This document shows, in pieces, positions 18,727 through 28,159 of a stretch of DNA of 64,000 nt. The notes below the pieces were generated by a model that was given only the letters and a program-made list of their open reading frames with translations, did no database searches and was not told the origin of the DNA. Position 1 is the stretch's first letter; each line of letters begins with the position of its first letter. This DNA comes from an uncultured Saprospiraceae bacterium. GTDB taxonomy: Bacteria > Bacteroidota > Bacteroidia > Chitinophagales > Saprospiraceae. The position numbers were made by a program, and so were the translations under genes. The stretch covers positions 1 to 64,000 of the forward strand of contig CALFWO010000056.1 of NCBI GenBank assembly GCA_937928045.1, read 5' to 3'.

Positions 18727-19614
18727 ATGAGATTATTATTCCTTCTTTTCAGTTTTGTATTGATGTTTTCTTCCTGCATTAGTAAGAAGAATCATTATGC
18801 CACACTTTCTAGCCAAGAAATGAAATTGGAAGCATTGCGCCGTGGTCAAGTCTCAAAAATTAAAAGAGAGCTACAAGGTGTTAGAGATTCCTTGCGAGTA
18901 ATCGAAATCGAAACAGCCACTAAAGCAGGATCGATTTCAACTTTAGAAAGTTTGAGAATTGAAATGGATCGAAAGAATAAGGAATTAGAAGAAAAGTTGG
19001 AAGAACAATCTGTTCAATCCAGCAATGCTCAAGCAGATCTTGATAAATCCTTGAAGGGAAAAGACCAGGAAATTGCGACCCTAAAGAGCAAGATTGAAAA
19101 GGCCAAAAGCTTAGTGGATGGCAGTACGGTTGACTTTGGAACATTGGTAGGCGATCTGCGATCTAGGATGGGTCCTTATGATCCAAACCTATATGAAATA
19201 ATTTCTTCAGCGGGTTCGATGAGCCTTGAAATCAATGAATCCCTTTTATTCAAAACAAGCTCGGTGTCTAAGCTTTCAGATGACGGAAAGGTTTTGCTTC
19301 AGAATGTTGCGAATGTTATGAATGGTTATCCTACAATAAATATTGTAGTTATTGGTCATACAGATGATGGAAAGCCAAAGACAGGCTATGCTGATAATTG
19401 GATGATTTCCACAGTTAGGTCAGTTGGAGTAGTCAATGTTTTGACTGAAAATGGCGTCAGCCAAAATCAAATCATGGCAGCGGGAAAAGGAGAATTTGCT
19501 CCTACTGGATCGAATAGTACACCTGAAGGAAAAAGCAAAAACCGGCGAATAGAACTAAAGTTTGTTCCATTACAATCTGTTTTGGCGAAGCAAGTGAAAC
19601 AGGCATTAAACTAA
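18727..19614 (+). CDS. OmpA-family peptidoglycan-binding lipoprotein
   Basis: 295 residues. A lipoprotein signal has its Cys at 17 (LMFSSC). A coiled-coil spacer runs from about 30 to 125, and a C-terminal OmpA domain from about 160 to 285. The domain shows INIVVIGHTDDG and KSKNRRIELKF, where the Asp and Arg bind meso-diaminopimelate of peptidoglycan. It probably links the outer membrane to the cell wall. The gene ends four bases before the convergent methyltransferase stop. Confidence 0.93.
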   Translation: MRLLFLLFSFVLMFSSCISKKNHYATLSSQEMKLEALRRGQVSKIKRELQGVRDSLRVIEIETATKAGSISTLESLRIEMDRKNKELEEKLEEQSVQSSNAQADLDKSLKGKDQEIATLKSKIEKAKSLVDGSTVDFGTLVGDLRSRMGPYDPNLYEIISSAGSMSLEINESLLFKTSSVSKLSDDGKVLLQNVANVMNGYPTINIVVIGHTDDGKPKTGYADNWMISTVRSVGVVNVLTENGVSQNQIMAAGKGEFAPTGSNSTPEGKSKNRRIELKFVPLQSVLAKQVKQALN

Positions 19615-19618
19615 TGAC

Positions 19619-20794
19619 CTAATTACTTCTTTGGCAGACTAAAATAATTGGTTTGTTATCCATGCCCATCGTAGCAATTAAATAGATTTCTCCGCCTTCT
19701 TTTATACCTAATTTCTGTTTGATAGCGGGAGCTTTAATTGGGAAATTTCTTACAATTACATTCGCCTTTTTAGAAGGTAAAAACGGTAATATTTTTTTCT
19801 TGTTTAAAGGAAGAGTTGCTTCAATTTTGAATGTTTTTCCTAAATCATGAAGGAACGGTTCTGCAGAAGTGAAGAGTTGTGAATGGGAGTGAATCTTTTT
19901 CAAGTCAAATGAATTTCCAAAACAGTTGTTCAATCCAGACTTTTGTAGTCCAGGGCCAGGTTCAAAGATGTAATCGTCAATTGGTCCTATAATTGACTTG
20001 GTTTGCAAGTCTTTAAATTTTGCTTCAAATAATACCTTTTCATTCATCTTTGCAACTTCAATTGGAACATTTTCTTTGGGTGTATTTTTAGCTCCAAGAA
20101 TGATCAAGACTTCTTTAACTTCTTTATCCCACTCGCAAATAATTATTTTCTGAACAGATGAAAGTTGATTTATGATTTCGGAAATATCTTGCATCGGAGA
20201 TACTTTGATCATGATATGTTGGGCTGCACGGAGTAATTGAAATTCTAATTCATAAATATTAGGTTGATATCCTTGCAATCCAATCTTGCGTTCAGCTCCT
20301 TCTCTTCTAGATGGATCTAAATATATCCAATCCAATTTTCCATTAAATTTTGCTAAAAAATCTTCTGCCTTTTGTTCGTGGTGATTCACCGAAGGTAGTC
20401 CTAATATTGAAAAATTAAATTTTGCTAGGTTTTGTAATTCAGCATTAGGTTCAACATAGTGGATTACCTTCATATTTTTCCCTAACCAAAATGTATCTAC
20501 TCCAAAGCCGCCAGTCAAATCTGCGAAAGATTCTCCCTTGATAAATTTTGATTTATACTTGGCCAGCGCCTCAGAAGAAGATTGCTCCAGTGATATTCTC
20601 TTAGGGAATCGAATTTGAGGATACGTTAAGTAGCTAGGAAATTTTTTTTTGGCCACCTGAATTCCAGTCAGTTGTTGGATCAATGCTTTCATTTCAAAGC
20701 TTTCGAAAGGAGAAGATTTCAAAGCTAATCGTTTTAGATCCGCTTTGGAATGTTCATTCAAATAATCCAATACTTTTTGAGGATATGGCCGCAT
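19619..20794 (-). CDS. class I SAM-dependent methyltransferase with THUMP-like C-terminus
   Basis: 391 residues. An N-terminal helical region (about 1-85) precedes a Rossmann methyltransferase core. SAM motif I is DLTGGFGVDTF, the acidic motif II is YVEPNA, and WIYLDPSRR is in the position of motif IV. The C-terminal ~100 residues (KKANVIVRNFPIKAPAIKQK) resemble the THUMP-like domain of a conserved Bacteroidota family. RNA is the likely substrate by analogy with THUMP methyltransferases, but the DPSRR motif differs from the DPPY of N6-adenine enzymes. Divergent from the DUF763 gene. Confidence 0.8.
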   Translation of the reverse strand: MRPYPQKVLDYLNEHSKADLKRLALKSSPFESFEMKALIQQLTGIQVAKKKFPSYLTYPQIRFPKRISLEQSSSEALAKYKSKFIKGESFADLTGGFGVDTFWLGKNMKVIHYVEPNAELQNLAKFNFSILGLPSVNHHEQKAEDFLAKFNGKLDWIYLDPSRREGAERKIGLQGYQPNIYELEFQLLRAAQHIMIKVSPMQDISEIINQLSSVQKIIICEWDKEVKEVLIILGAKNTPKENVPIEVAKMNEKVLFEAKFKDLQTKSIIGPIDDYIFEPGPGLQKSGLNNCFGNSFDLKKIHSHSQLFTSAEPFLHDLGKTFKIEATLPLNKKKILPFLPSKKANVIVRNFPIKAPAIKQKLGIKEGGEIYLIATMGMDNKPIILVCQRSN

Positions 20795-20873
20795 AACTCA
20801 ATTTATGCGAAGATTGAAAATTTCAACAATATTGGAATAATTAGCTGGAAAAACATTTTGTTTTTAAAATCAG

Positions 20874-20881
20874 TACATTTG
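20874..20881 (+). promoter_or_regulatory. -7 box abutting the DUF763 start codon
   Basis: TACATTTG ends only four bases before the GTG start at 20886, so transcription would begin at or next to the start codon. Confidence 0.5.
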
Positions 20882-20885
20882 GTGT

Positions 20886-22106
20886 GTGAAATCACAAGCA
20901 GATCTACCATTGCATCATGGGAAAGTACCTCCTTGGTTGGCTAATCGAATGAGTCGATTGGTAAAACCTATTGTGGAGTCCATGGTGATTAGCTACGGTA
21001 GAGATCATTTTTTGGAGAAAATGGCAGATGCGCGATGGTTTCAAGCATTAGGTTGTGTTCTTGGAATGGATTGGCATTCTTCAGGTATCACTACTTCCGT
21101 GATGGGAGCCTTGAAGCATGGACTTCAACCAGTAAGTGATGAGCTAGGTATTTATATTTGTGGCGGTCGGGGAAAACATTCTCGCAAGACTCCGGAAGAG
21201 TTGACTCGATTAGGGTACCGTACTGGGATGGACGCGCAGGGCTTAATAAGAGCCAGCAGACTCACCGCTAAAGTTGACAATAATGCTTTGCAGGATGGAT
21301 TTCAAATTTACCTGCATAATTTTATCGTGACCAAAGAAAGGCGTTGGGTAGTCGTGCAACAAGGGTTAAATGATAAGACTGGTTATGCAAGAAGATATCA
21401 TTGGCATTCTGATGCGTTTAAGTCATATATCGAGACACCTCACTCTTATGTGATGGGAAAAAATCAAGGTCTCATTTTTAATCTGACGGATAATTCTGCG
21501 AAACCTACTCACGAAGGAATACTGAATATAACAGCGGAACATCCAGATAAAGTTAAAAGGGAAATCACCAAAATGATTCTGCCTGCTCACCATGATGTGA
21601 GATTAGAGCAAGTAGATTTAAAAAGATTGGGTGCCGTTTTGGCGCTGGCTCAAGAAAAAGAAGTTAAAGGCTTTGAAGAATTGTTGCTTGTCCCAGGATT
21701 GGGACCTCGAACTTTACAATCTTTAACGCTGGTAAGCGAAGTTATTCATGGGACGCCCTCAAGATTTTCAGATCCTGCTCGATTTAGTTTTGCGCATGGC
21801 GGAAAGGATGGGCATCCTTTTCCAGTACCAACCAAAATATATGACCAAGTCATCGACCAGATGGATGGCATTGTTCAACAGGCGAAACTTCAACGAACTG
21901 AAAAATTGGCCGCTTTGAAAAGTTTGCACCAGATGGCAAGCCGTCAAGAATATCTATTCGTGCCGAATGGCAATATTGATGAACTTGTCAAGCACGAATG
22001 GGAGCAATCGAATGGCTGGAGAGGAAGGAGTGTGTTTGATTCAGAAAGTAAAAAGAATCGAATCATTAGGAATAATAAAAAACCAAGCCAATTGAAGCTT
22101 TTTTAA
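20886..22106 (+). CDS. DUF763 domain protein with helix-hairpin-helix motif
   Basis: 406 residues of DUF763, a family of unknown function in bacteria and archaea. The conserved N-terminus ADLPLHHGKVPPWLANRM begins only four residues after the GTG, so this start is required. The middle carries CGGRGKHSRKTPEE and RYHWHSDAFKSY, and about 270-290 there is a helix-hairpin-helix-like LLLVPGLGPRTLQSL that suggests DNA binding. The C-terminus is basic. The start seems leaderless because the promoter box ends at 20881. An in-frame TAA at 20865-20867 rules out a longer protein. Role: possible DNA transaction enzyme (inference only). Confidence 0.9.
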   Translation: MKSQADLPLHHGKVPPWLANRMSRLVKPIVESMVISYGRDHFLEKMADARWFQALGCVLGMDWHSSGITTSVMGALKHGLQPVSDELGIYICGGRGKHSRKTPEELTRLGYRTGMDAQGLIRASRLTAKVDNNALQDGFQIYLHNFIVTKERRWVVVQQGLNDKTGYARRYHWHSDAFKSYIETPHSYVMGKNQGLIFNLTDNSAKPTHEGILNITAEHPDKVKREITKMILPAHHDVRLEQVDLKRLGAVLALAQEKEVKGFEELLLVPGLGPRTLQSLTLVSEVIHGTPSRFSDPARFSFAHGGKDGHPFPVPTKIYDQVIDQMDGIVQQAKLQRTEKLAALKSLHQMASRQEYLFVPNGNIDELVKHEWEQSNGWRGRSVFDSESKKNRIIRNNKKPSQLKLF

Positions 22107-22156
22107 TGCTCATTCAATTTGACTAATTTCGCAAGAAATAAACCAAGAACTTAGTT

Positions 22157-22609
22157 ATGAGATACGCTTTATTTGTGTGTACTATCCTTCTATTTACTAC
22201 CAGCTGTAAATCCACTAAGATGATGGAAGCATTGGCTGGTCACCGAACTGCCATCGTTGGTGCTTTGGGAGATAATGTTACACCCCGTGAAAAATTGGAT
22301 GTTACAGCCAGCACTTTGTTGGCGGTTTTGAATGAATCCCTTTCAATTGGTCCTGTTAAAAAATCTGTTAGACACATTGATCAATTTAATAAAGCCAATC
22401 AAAAAGATTTAGACAAACTGTTTGATGATATTGGAACTTGGATTGGAGGAATGTCAAAAAATGAGAAAAATCTATTTTATCTCAGCTTGGCAACAAAGCC
22501 TTATACTTTAGAATTATTGCGAACTATTCCTAAAGTGGAAAAAAAGATCAGTCGGAAAATTGGAACCTATTTACTTTTCGGACGATTGTTGAAAATGGTC
22601 AAATTGTAA
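22157..22609 (+). CDS. small lipoprotein of unknown function
   Basis: 150 residues. The signal peptide ends in a lipobox (FTTSC, Cys at 17), so the mature protein is lipid anchored. The rest is mostly alpha-helical with a basic C-terminus (KKISRKIGTYLLFGRLLKMVKL). I do not recognise a family. It follows DUF763 by 50 bases and may be transcribed with it. An inverted repeat GGTGCC/GGCACC (about 22646-22673) follows and may act as a weak terminator. Confidence 0.75.
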   Translation: MRYALFVCTILLFTTSCKSTKMMEALAGHRTAIVGALGDNVTPREKLDVTASTLLAVLNESLSIGPVKKSVRHIDQFNKANQKDLDKLFDDIGTWIGGMSKNEKNLFYLSLATKPYTLELLRTIPKVEKKISRKIGTYLLFGRLLKMVKL

Positions 22610-22772
22610 TCTAAGATGTCTTCTTACTTTTGGATAAAAAATTAGGTGCCCACCTTTTGCAAGCTAGGCACCCCGTTCAGTGGATAACGAAACGTTGCTT
22701 AGGAAACTGCCATAGGTGCTTTTTGTTCAAAGCATTTCCAAAATTCTTTCAATTCCTTGGTACCTTTACATT

Positions 22773-23858
22773 ATGAATAAAAGATCTTGCTTATTTTTTG
22801 TACTCTCTTTGTTAGTATTTAATACTATATATGGCCAATATAACTTTACTGCCGTATTGTCAAATCTGGAAGGGCAGGATCTTCTGGAAGCGTTAGAACA
22901 AGATTTTAAGCCATCCTCCGTATTACCTTACGACATCGCAAGAGATACCATGTTCAGGAATGTCTATGGGGTAAATAATAGCTTGAGTTGTGTATATACC
23001 GGACATCAGGTGCCAATGCCCTTAGGTCAAGACCCAACGCAAGTCGTGTTTATGGGCGGTGCGAGTGGAGGGATCAACACAGAGCATTCTTGGCCAAGAT
23101 CTTATGGAGCAGAAAGTGGGAATCCTAAAAGTGATATGCACCATTTATTTCCCACAAGGGTCGATGTCAATTCCGATCGAGGTGTGTTGCCTTATAAGGA
23201 AATTCCAGATAGTCAAACGGATTCTTGGTACTTTATGAACATCGAGCAAGGAAATATTCCTAGTAGCAATATTGATTTGTATTCAGAAAGATCAGCTACT
23301 GGATTTGAGCCACCAGAAAAAATGAAAGGAAACATCGCTAGGGCAATTATGTATTTTAAAGCGATTTATCCCAGCCAGGCGAACCAAGCACCATCTAATT
23401 TTTTCAGCGGTATGCAACAGACTTTATGTGACTGGCATTACGCAGATCCGGTTGACTCGTTGGAGTGGCATAGGAATAATATTATTGCATCTTATCAGTC
23501 GGGGAAAGCCAATCCATTTATCTTAGATTGTACTTTAGCTACTCGTGCATATTGCCCTGGGACATCTATTGCTTGTGATCCTACAGTATCGGCAATTGAG
23601 CCGGCGGAGTTTCCAGAATTTTCTATTTATCCTAATCCTTCCAGTGGTCAATTTTCAATTAAATTAGAAGAACCTTCGATTAGAAATTTGGAAGTAGTCC
23701 TTTACAATTCGATGGGGCAATTGGTTTTCAATCAATCAGCCATGAACTCAGAATTTGTCAAGAATATTGATTTGAGTATTAATTTTGCCGCTGGCCTTTA
23801 TTGGCTGCAATTGATTGCTGAAGGTGAAAGCAAAGTTGTTCCAATTATTTTAGAATAA
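22773..23858 (+). CDS. secreted endonuclease I family nuclease with T9SS sorting domain
   Basis: 361 residues from ATG 22773; a TACCTTTA box at 22761-22768 argues against the start at 22716. A signal peptide ends near IYGQ. The endonuclease I (EndA/NucM) domain covers about 60-260, with catalytic His in INTEHSWPRS and metal-binding SDMHHLFPT. The C-terminal ~75 residues are a T9SS type A sorting domain (FSIYPNPSSGQFSI ... GLYWLQL). It is predicted to be released or surface bound and to degrade extracellular DNA. Confidence 0.92.
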   Translation: MNKRSCLFFVLSLLVFNTIYGQYNFTAVLSNLEGQDLLEALEQDFKPSSVLPYDIARDTMFRNVYGVNNSLSCVYTGHQVPMPLGQDPTQVVFMGGASGGINTEHSWPRSYGAESGNPKSDMHHLFPTRVDVNSDRGVLPYKEIPDSQTDSWYFMNIEQGNIPSSNIDLYSERSATGFEPPEKMKGNIARAIMYFKAIYPSQANQAPSNFFSGMQQTLCDWHYADPVDSLEWHRNNIIASYQSGKANPFILDCTLATRAYCPGTSIACDPTVSAIEPAEFPEFSIYPNPSSGQFSIKLEEPSIRNLEVVLYNSMGQLVFNQSAMNSEFVKNIDLSINFAAGLYWLQLIAEGESKVVPIILE

Positions 23859-23926
23859 TTTCTAATTCGAGGAACTAAAAGCAACATTTATTCCTTTTGA
23901 GGGAAATACTTTAATAAAGGCCCTCG

Positions 23927-25126
23927 ATGAATCTAGTAAAATTATATAAAGATTCTTTATCTGGTCTACCAAGGCCAATTTGGATATTGTCATTGATCAT
24001 GTTGATCAATCGATCAGGTGCAATGGTCTTGCCTTTTATGAGCTTGTATTTGCACAAAAGTCATGGATATGAGCTTTCGGAAATTGGATTGATTATGATA
24101 TGCTTGGGGCTTGGGTCGATGACTGGAAATTACATTGGAGGAAAACTGGTGGATCGCTTTGGTCAATATTACGTTCAAATTTTATCGCTCTTTTTTACTG
24201 GAATTATTTTTATTGGATTCCCAATGCTGGAAGGTATTGCGGAGCTGATGCTTGGCGTGTTTGTATTAACTTTAGTCGCTGATACTTTGAGGCCGGCAAA
24301 TATGGCTGCTATTGCAATTTATGGATCACCTGAGATACAGACTCGCGCAGTTTCATTGAATCGATTGGCGATTAATCTTGGGTTTTCTATAGGTCCTGCA
24401 ACAGCTGGTATTTTAGCAGGAAAATATGGTTATGAATTTCTTTTTTACATAGATGGAGCAACTTGTTTATTGGCTAGTCTTTGTGTCTATTTTTTGCTAC
24501 CGAAAAAAGAGGAAAGGAAGTCAAAATCTATTGAACGAAAAAAAGCCAATAAAGAGATCCTTTATAAAGATAGAAGATACCATTATTTCTTGTTGTTAAT
24601 ATTTCTAGTTGCTTTTTGTTTCGTCCAATTTTTTCATACAATACCAATGTATTGGGAAAAAGGCCTTGGACTCTCAGAAGCTCAAATTGGGAATTTATTA
24701 GGAGTAAATGGATTTATAATTTTCTTGCTTGAGATGCCTCTTATCCACTATTTGGTTACAAAAGGAATAAACAAATTATATGTGATAAAAATTGGAGTTG
24801 TATTAATGGCACTTGGCTTCTTTTCTTTTGTCATTCCAATTCCGATGATTTTAGTACTTGTTTTATTTACAATCTTGCTGACCATTGGAGAAATTTTGGC
24901 GCTACCTTTTCAAGTAAGTTATGCGCTGGAAAGAGCAGACCCAATCATTAGAGGAAATTATATGGGTTGGTACGGTTTAATGTGGTCGATTGCTCAGGTG
25001 GTTGGTCCAGCCACTGGTTTTTTTGTGGCAGACAATTTTGGTTTCGCAATATTATGGATTGCTATTTCTGTCATTTTGTTGTTGGCATCACTTGGATTGA
25101 GTATTTTACAGAAGTTTGAGAATTAA
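23927..25126 (+). CDS. major facilitator superfamily transporter
   Basis: 399 residues with 12 predicted membrane helices in two halves joined by a basic loop (about 190-215, PKKEERKSKSIERKK). The MFS loop signature between helices 2 and 3 is GGKLVDRFGQYY, and SIGPATAG lies in helix 5. It resembles the drug/sugar efflux branch of MFS (DHA1-like). Substrate cannot be told from sequence. It is 68 bases downstream of the endonuclease gene. Confidence 0.9.
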   Translation: MNLVKLYKDSLSGLPRPIWILSLIMLINRSGAMVLPFMSLYLHKSHGYELSEIGLIMICLGLGSMTGNYIGGKLVDRFGQYYVQILSLFFTGIIFIGFPMLEGIAELMLGVFVLTLVADTLRPANMAAIAIYGSPEIQTRAVSLNRLAINLGFSIGPATAGILAGKYGYEFLFYIDGATCLLASLCVYFLLPKKEERKSKSIERKKANKEILYKDRRYHYFLLLIFLVAFCFVQFFHTIPMYWEKGLGLSEAQIGNLLGVNGFIIFLLEMPLIHYLVTKGINKLYVIKIGVVLMALGFFSFVIPIPMILVLVLFTILLTIGEILALPFQVSYALERADPIIRGNYMGWYGLMWSIAQVVGPATGFFVADNFGFAILWIAISVILLLASLGLSILQKFEN

Positions 25127-25185
25127 ATGATCAGAATCATTGATTTTGCGCAAGAAAAAGTATTTCTTTACTGCGCCGGAAAGGT

Positions 25186-25304
25186 TACCTTTGTGGCATC
25201 AAAAGAAAAAAATGACTGATATCTAAGCTTATGCTGTGATCAGTTTAAGAATTGGGTTTTTAAGGCGTGTTTTTTGGGGGGCTCCATTAGGGCCCCCTTC
25301 TTAT
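25186..25304 (+). ncRNA. candidate small RNA
   Basis: A TACCTTTG promoter box (25186-25193) is followed about 85 bases later by a hairpin, GGGGGC (25277-25282) with GCCCCC (25292-25297), and a T-rich tail. The transcript of about 100 bases has no ORF with a start and ribosome site. The -33 element is not evident. Confidence 0.35.
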
Positions 25305-25806
25305 TTACAGTAAATAAGACTCAATCACTTTTTTAAGCAAATGGTAGTCAGGAGATTGTGATAAATGTGTGTTTTCTTTATTTTTCTGCTCGGTATTGTT
25401 TTTTTTAAATCATTTGTCCCTTTTTATTTGGTAATTCCATTTTTTTCCATTCTTGATAGTCCTTTTAATTCTTGAATCCAACATTTCCTAATACTGTTTT
25501 TAAGGGATTTTCATTCCATTAGGGCATTGAACATAATATTGCCAAAATAGTAGGACTGTATGCGAAAACGACATTTTTTCTCATGAAATAGGCCCCTGTA
25601 TTTCCCATGATCTTCAAATTTAGAAACCTGACATATAGATTAAGTTCGGTTTTTCACTATGAAAACATTACAGGATATTTAAATATATCGATTAGGACGG
25701 GATCATCAAAAATTCTCTAAACTCCAAGTTTCGATATTGTTTCTTCAGTTTTTCAAAACGCCGTTTTCTCCTTTAAAGGGATGTAAGTTTATCTATAGAA
25801 TTATCA

Positions 25807-25853
25807 AAAATATTCTAGTATGAAAAATTTCTATCCTGTTCTACTGTTGTAGG
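25807..25853 (+). pseudogene. degenerate duplicate of the 25944 gene start
   Basis: The 47 bases resemble 25931-25977 around the next start codon: AAAAATATT, a short spacer, then ATGAAAAATTT. This copy encodes MKNFYPVLLL and stops at TAG, against MKNFTLILLLL in the real gene. It looks like a truncated signal-peptide duplication. Confidence 0.5.
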
Positions 25854-25943
25854 ATAAGCGGCATCTAAAAAGATTTAAACACGGATTCAAAACAAATAGA
25901 AAATGCAAAAGATCATAAATAATGCAATCAAAAATATTACAAC

Positions 25944-27632
25944 ATGAAAAATTTTACCCTTATTCTATTGCTGCTAATTTTTTCTTTTTCACAAGAAACA
26001 GCTGCACAACTTTGTCAGCAAGCGACAGCGAGTCTTGATCTAAAAAGCCCAAGAGTTGAAGTTAGACATTCTGCGTCCGGTGATCTTTGGTGGGATGGTG
26101 TCAGCGGAAAATTTGTTGTTGAAGACGCTACGTTAGCAACACATCCAGCAAGTGTTGCCTTTGCCGCAAGTCTATGGCTAGGTGCTTCGGACCCCGCCGG
26201 CAATTTAAAATTTGCCGGTAATACCTATGGATTGATTACTGGAAATACTGATTGGTCTCCTGGCCCCTTGGATAATACTGGTTTAATCGATTCTGAAAAT
26301 TGTTTGAATTTTGATAGGCTATGGGAAGTTAAATTTTCAGATATCAACCTGTTTGAAGCTGATTACGCAGATAATGGAGTAATTGACAATACCATTCCAG
26401 AGGCAATCCAGATGTGGCCTGGAAAAGACAATCCTTTATTAGAAGGAATCTTAGGATTTGAATTACCAAGTGGAAGATACTTAGCACCTTTCATTGATCG
26501 TGATAATGATGGAATTTACAATCCTCAAAATGGTGATGTTCCTGATACCAAGGGTGCCCTTGTTGCGAATTGGTGGATTTTTAATGACAATGGTAATGTT
26601 CACTCTTCTTCTGGTGGAAACCCAATGGCCGTAGACGTCAGTGTTTTGTCTTATTCCTTTGATGATAACCCTTTCGGTGCGAGTACGGTATTTTATGAAT
26701 ATAAAATTAGTAACCAATCTGTAGAACCTATTTTGGATCTTCATGCAGGATTGTGGTTGGATCCAGATTTGGGATGTTCTTCTGATGACTATGTTGGTTG
26801 TCTCCCCGAGGAAAATCTAGCTTTCGTTTATAACCATGATGTGATTGATGGAAATGATGGAACAAGCTGTAATGGAGTACCAACCTTTGATTTAGGAATT
26901 CCATTATTTGGTATTAAAGTTCTTGAAGGAACAAAAAATGAAGATCAAGAAGACAATGGAATGAGCTCTTTTATATATTATTCTATCGTACAAGATAATT
27001 TTCCACCACCTATGTCAGATCCTTTAACGGCTCTTGAGATGAATAGACTTTTAACTGGTTTTTGGCGAGATGGAACACCCATAACAGAAGGAGGAACAGG
27101 ATACAATCCCAGTTCTTCTGAAGTTACCAAGTATGCGTACTCAGATGCTCCTAATTCTGCATCGGGCTGGAGCATGTGTAGTACTTTAGCTCCCCCGGGA
27201 GATCAAAGAATTATTCTAGGATCAGGTCCAACAAATTTAAACCCAGGTGAATCCATTAAATTCTCCTTAGCTGCTATTGTAACTCAAAAAGTTGTACATC
27301 CTTGTCCTGATGTAACACCGCTTGTTGAAGCTGCTCGATTTGCCCAAGTACTATATGATCAACTTCCATCCAGTCTTAATTCCGCAGTCCCAAAAGCTGA
27401 ATTTAGTATTAGTCCAAACCCCGCAACTGAATTTATTAATATAACAACTGAGAAAGATCTAATTAAGAGTATTGAATTAATCAATATTAGTGGACAGTTG
27501 CTCAGATATTGGTCTGATATTAATACTTCAAATTATCGATTGGATGTCAATGGATTAGGTAAAGGAATGTATTTGGTGAAATTGAAATTGGAAGATGGGA
27601 GTTTGGGGGTGAAGAGAGTCGTGGTACAGTAA
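25944..27632 (+). CDS. secreted T9SS-sorted protein of unknown function
   Basis: 562 residues. A signal peptide ends near ETAAQ. The body is beta-rich with a calcium-binding thrombospondin-type-3-like motif (DRDNDGIYNPQNGDVPD, about 183-199). The C-terminal ~80 residues form a T9SS sorting domain (FSISPNPATEFINI ... GKGMYLVKLKL, ending in RVVVQ). Bacteroidota have many such proteins; no catalytic motif is visible here. The long gene-free leader and duplicated start suggest recent local rearrangement. Confidence 0.85.
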   Translation: MKNFTLILLLLIFSFSQETAAQLCQQATASLDLKSPRVEVRHSASGDLWWDGVSGKFVVEDATLATHPASVAFAASLWLGASDPAGNLKFAGNTYGLITGNTDWSPGPLDNTGLIDSENCLNFDRLWEVKFSDINLFEADYADNGVIDNTIPEAIQMWPGKDNPLLEGILGFELPSGRYLAPFIDRDNDGIYNPQNGDVPDTKGALVANWWIFNDNGNVHSSSGGNPMAVDVSVLSYSFDDNPFGASTVFYEYKISNQSVEPILDLHAGLWLDPDLGCSSDDYVGCLPEENLAFVYNHDVIDGNDGTSCNGVPTFDLGIPLFGIKVLEGTKNEDQEDNGMSSFIYYSIVQDNFPPPMSDPLTALEMNRLLTGFWRDGTPITEGGTGYNPSSSEVTKYAYSDAPNSASGWSMCSTLAPPGDQRIILGSGPTNLNPGESIKFSLAAIVTQKVVHPCPDVTPLVEAARFAQVLYDQLPSSLNSAVPKAEFSISPNPATEFINITTEKDLIKSIELINISGQLLRYWSDINTSNYRLDVNGLGKGMYLVKLKLEDGSLGVKRVVVQ

Positions 27633-28159
27633 AGGCTTAAAAAAATGACCAGAATTATATCCGCTATCTCTTACTTGTTTTTTCAAATGTAATGTTTGCA
27701 ACTTTGGGAACAAGGATCAGGAAATAAAGAAATGGTGGTAGTTGAATAAACCGTTCAAAATAGAATTAGTGGAGATTTCAGTTTAATAATTTAGACTGAA
27801 GTCTCCCTACGTACCCTACATCTAAACCTATGAAGTCAAGGTTTTTTCGAACTCTTTAGAAGGTACATTTGTAGTCAAAATTTCCAGAAGCCGCCATTTT
27901 ATGATGACGCTAAAAAATATTTTGGGAAACATCATTTATCGGAAGGAATGGCTCTTTGAATAACGAAAATTTAGCTCCTAATTGCAAGGCGCCTTCCTCC
28001 AACAAATTATATCAGACACCGGCCAAAAGTCTATTCAAAAAATCCAATTTTTGTTATAATCTTGTCACCTGTCTTCTCACGACAAACTTCAGGCAATTTT
28101 TCACGTAAAAAAGAGCATTAAATCATGCAGCCCATTACCTTTAGGGCAAATTTCTAGAA
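27633..28159. other. intergenic region with inverted repeat
   Basis: No gene. A 12-bp stem with one G-U pair (27771-27782 with 27795-27806) may end the upstream transcript, although no T-run follows. A TACCTTTA box near the end serves the next gene. Confidence 0.5.
28136..28143 (+). promoter_or_regulatory. -7 box of fused E1 gene
   Basis: TACCTTTA, one base off TAnnTTTG, 16 bases before the ATG at 28160. Confidence 0.4.

Larger units (their letters stand above)
25127..25943. other. AT-rich intergenic region
   Basis: 817 bases with no protein gene. The first part (25186-25304) looks like a small RNA gene. At 25820-25850 lies a broken copy of the start of the next gene (see findings). The rest shows no ORF over about 15 codons with a good start and no clear repeat. 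Confidence 0.5.
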
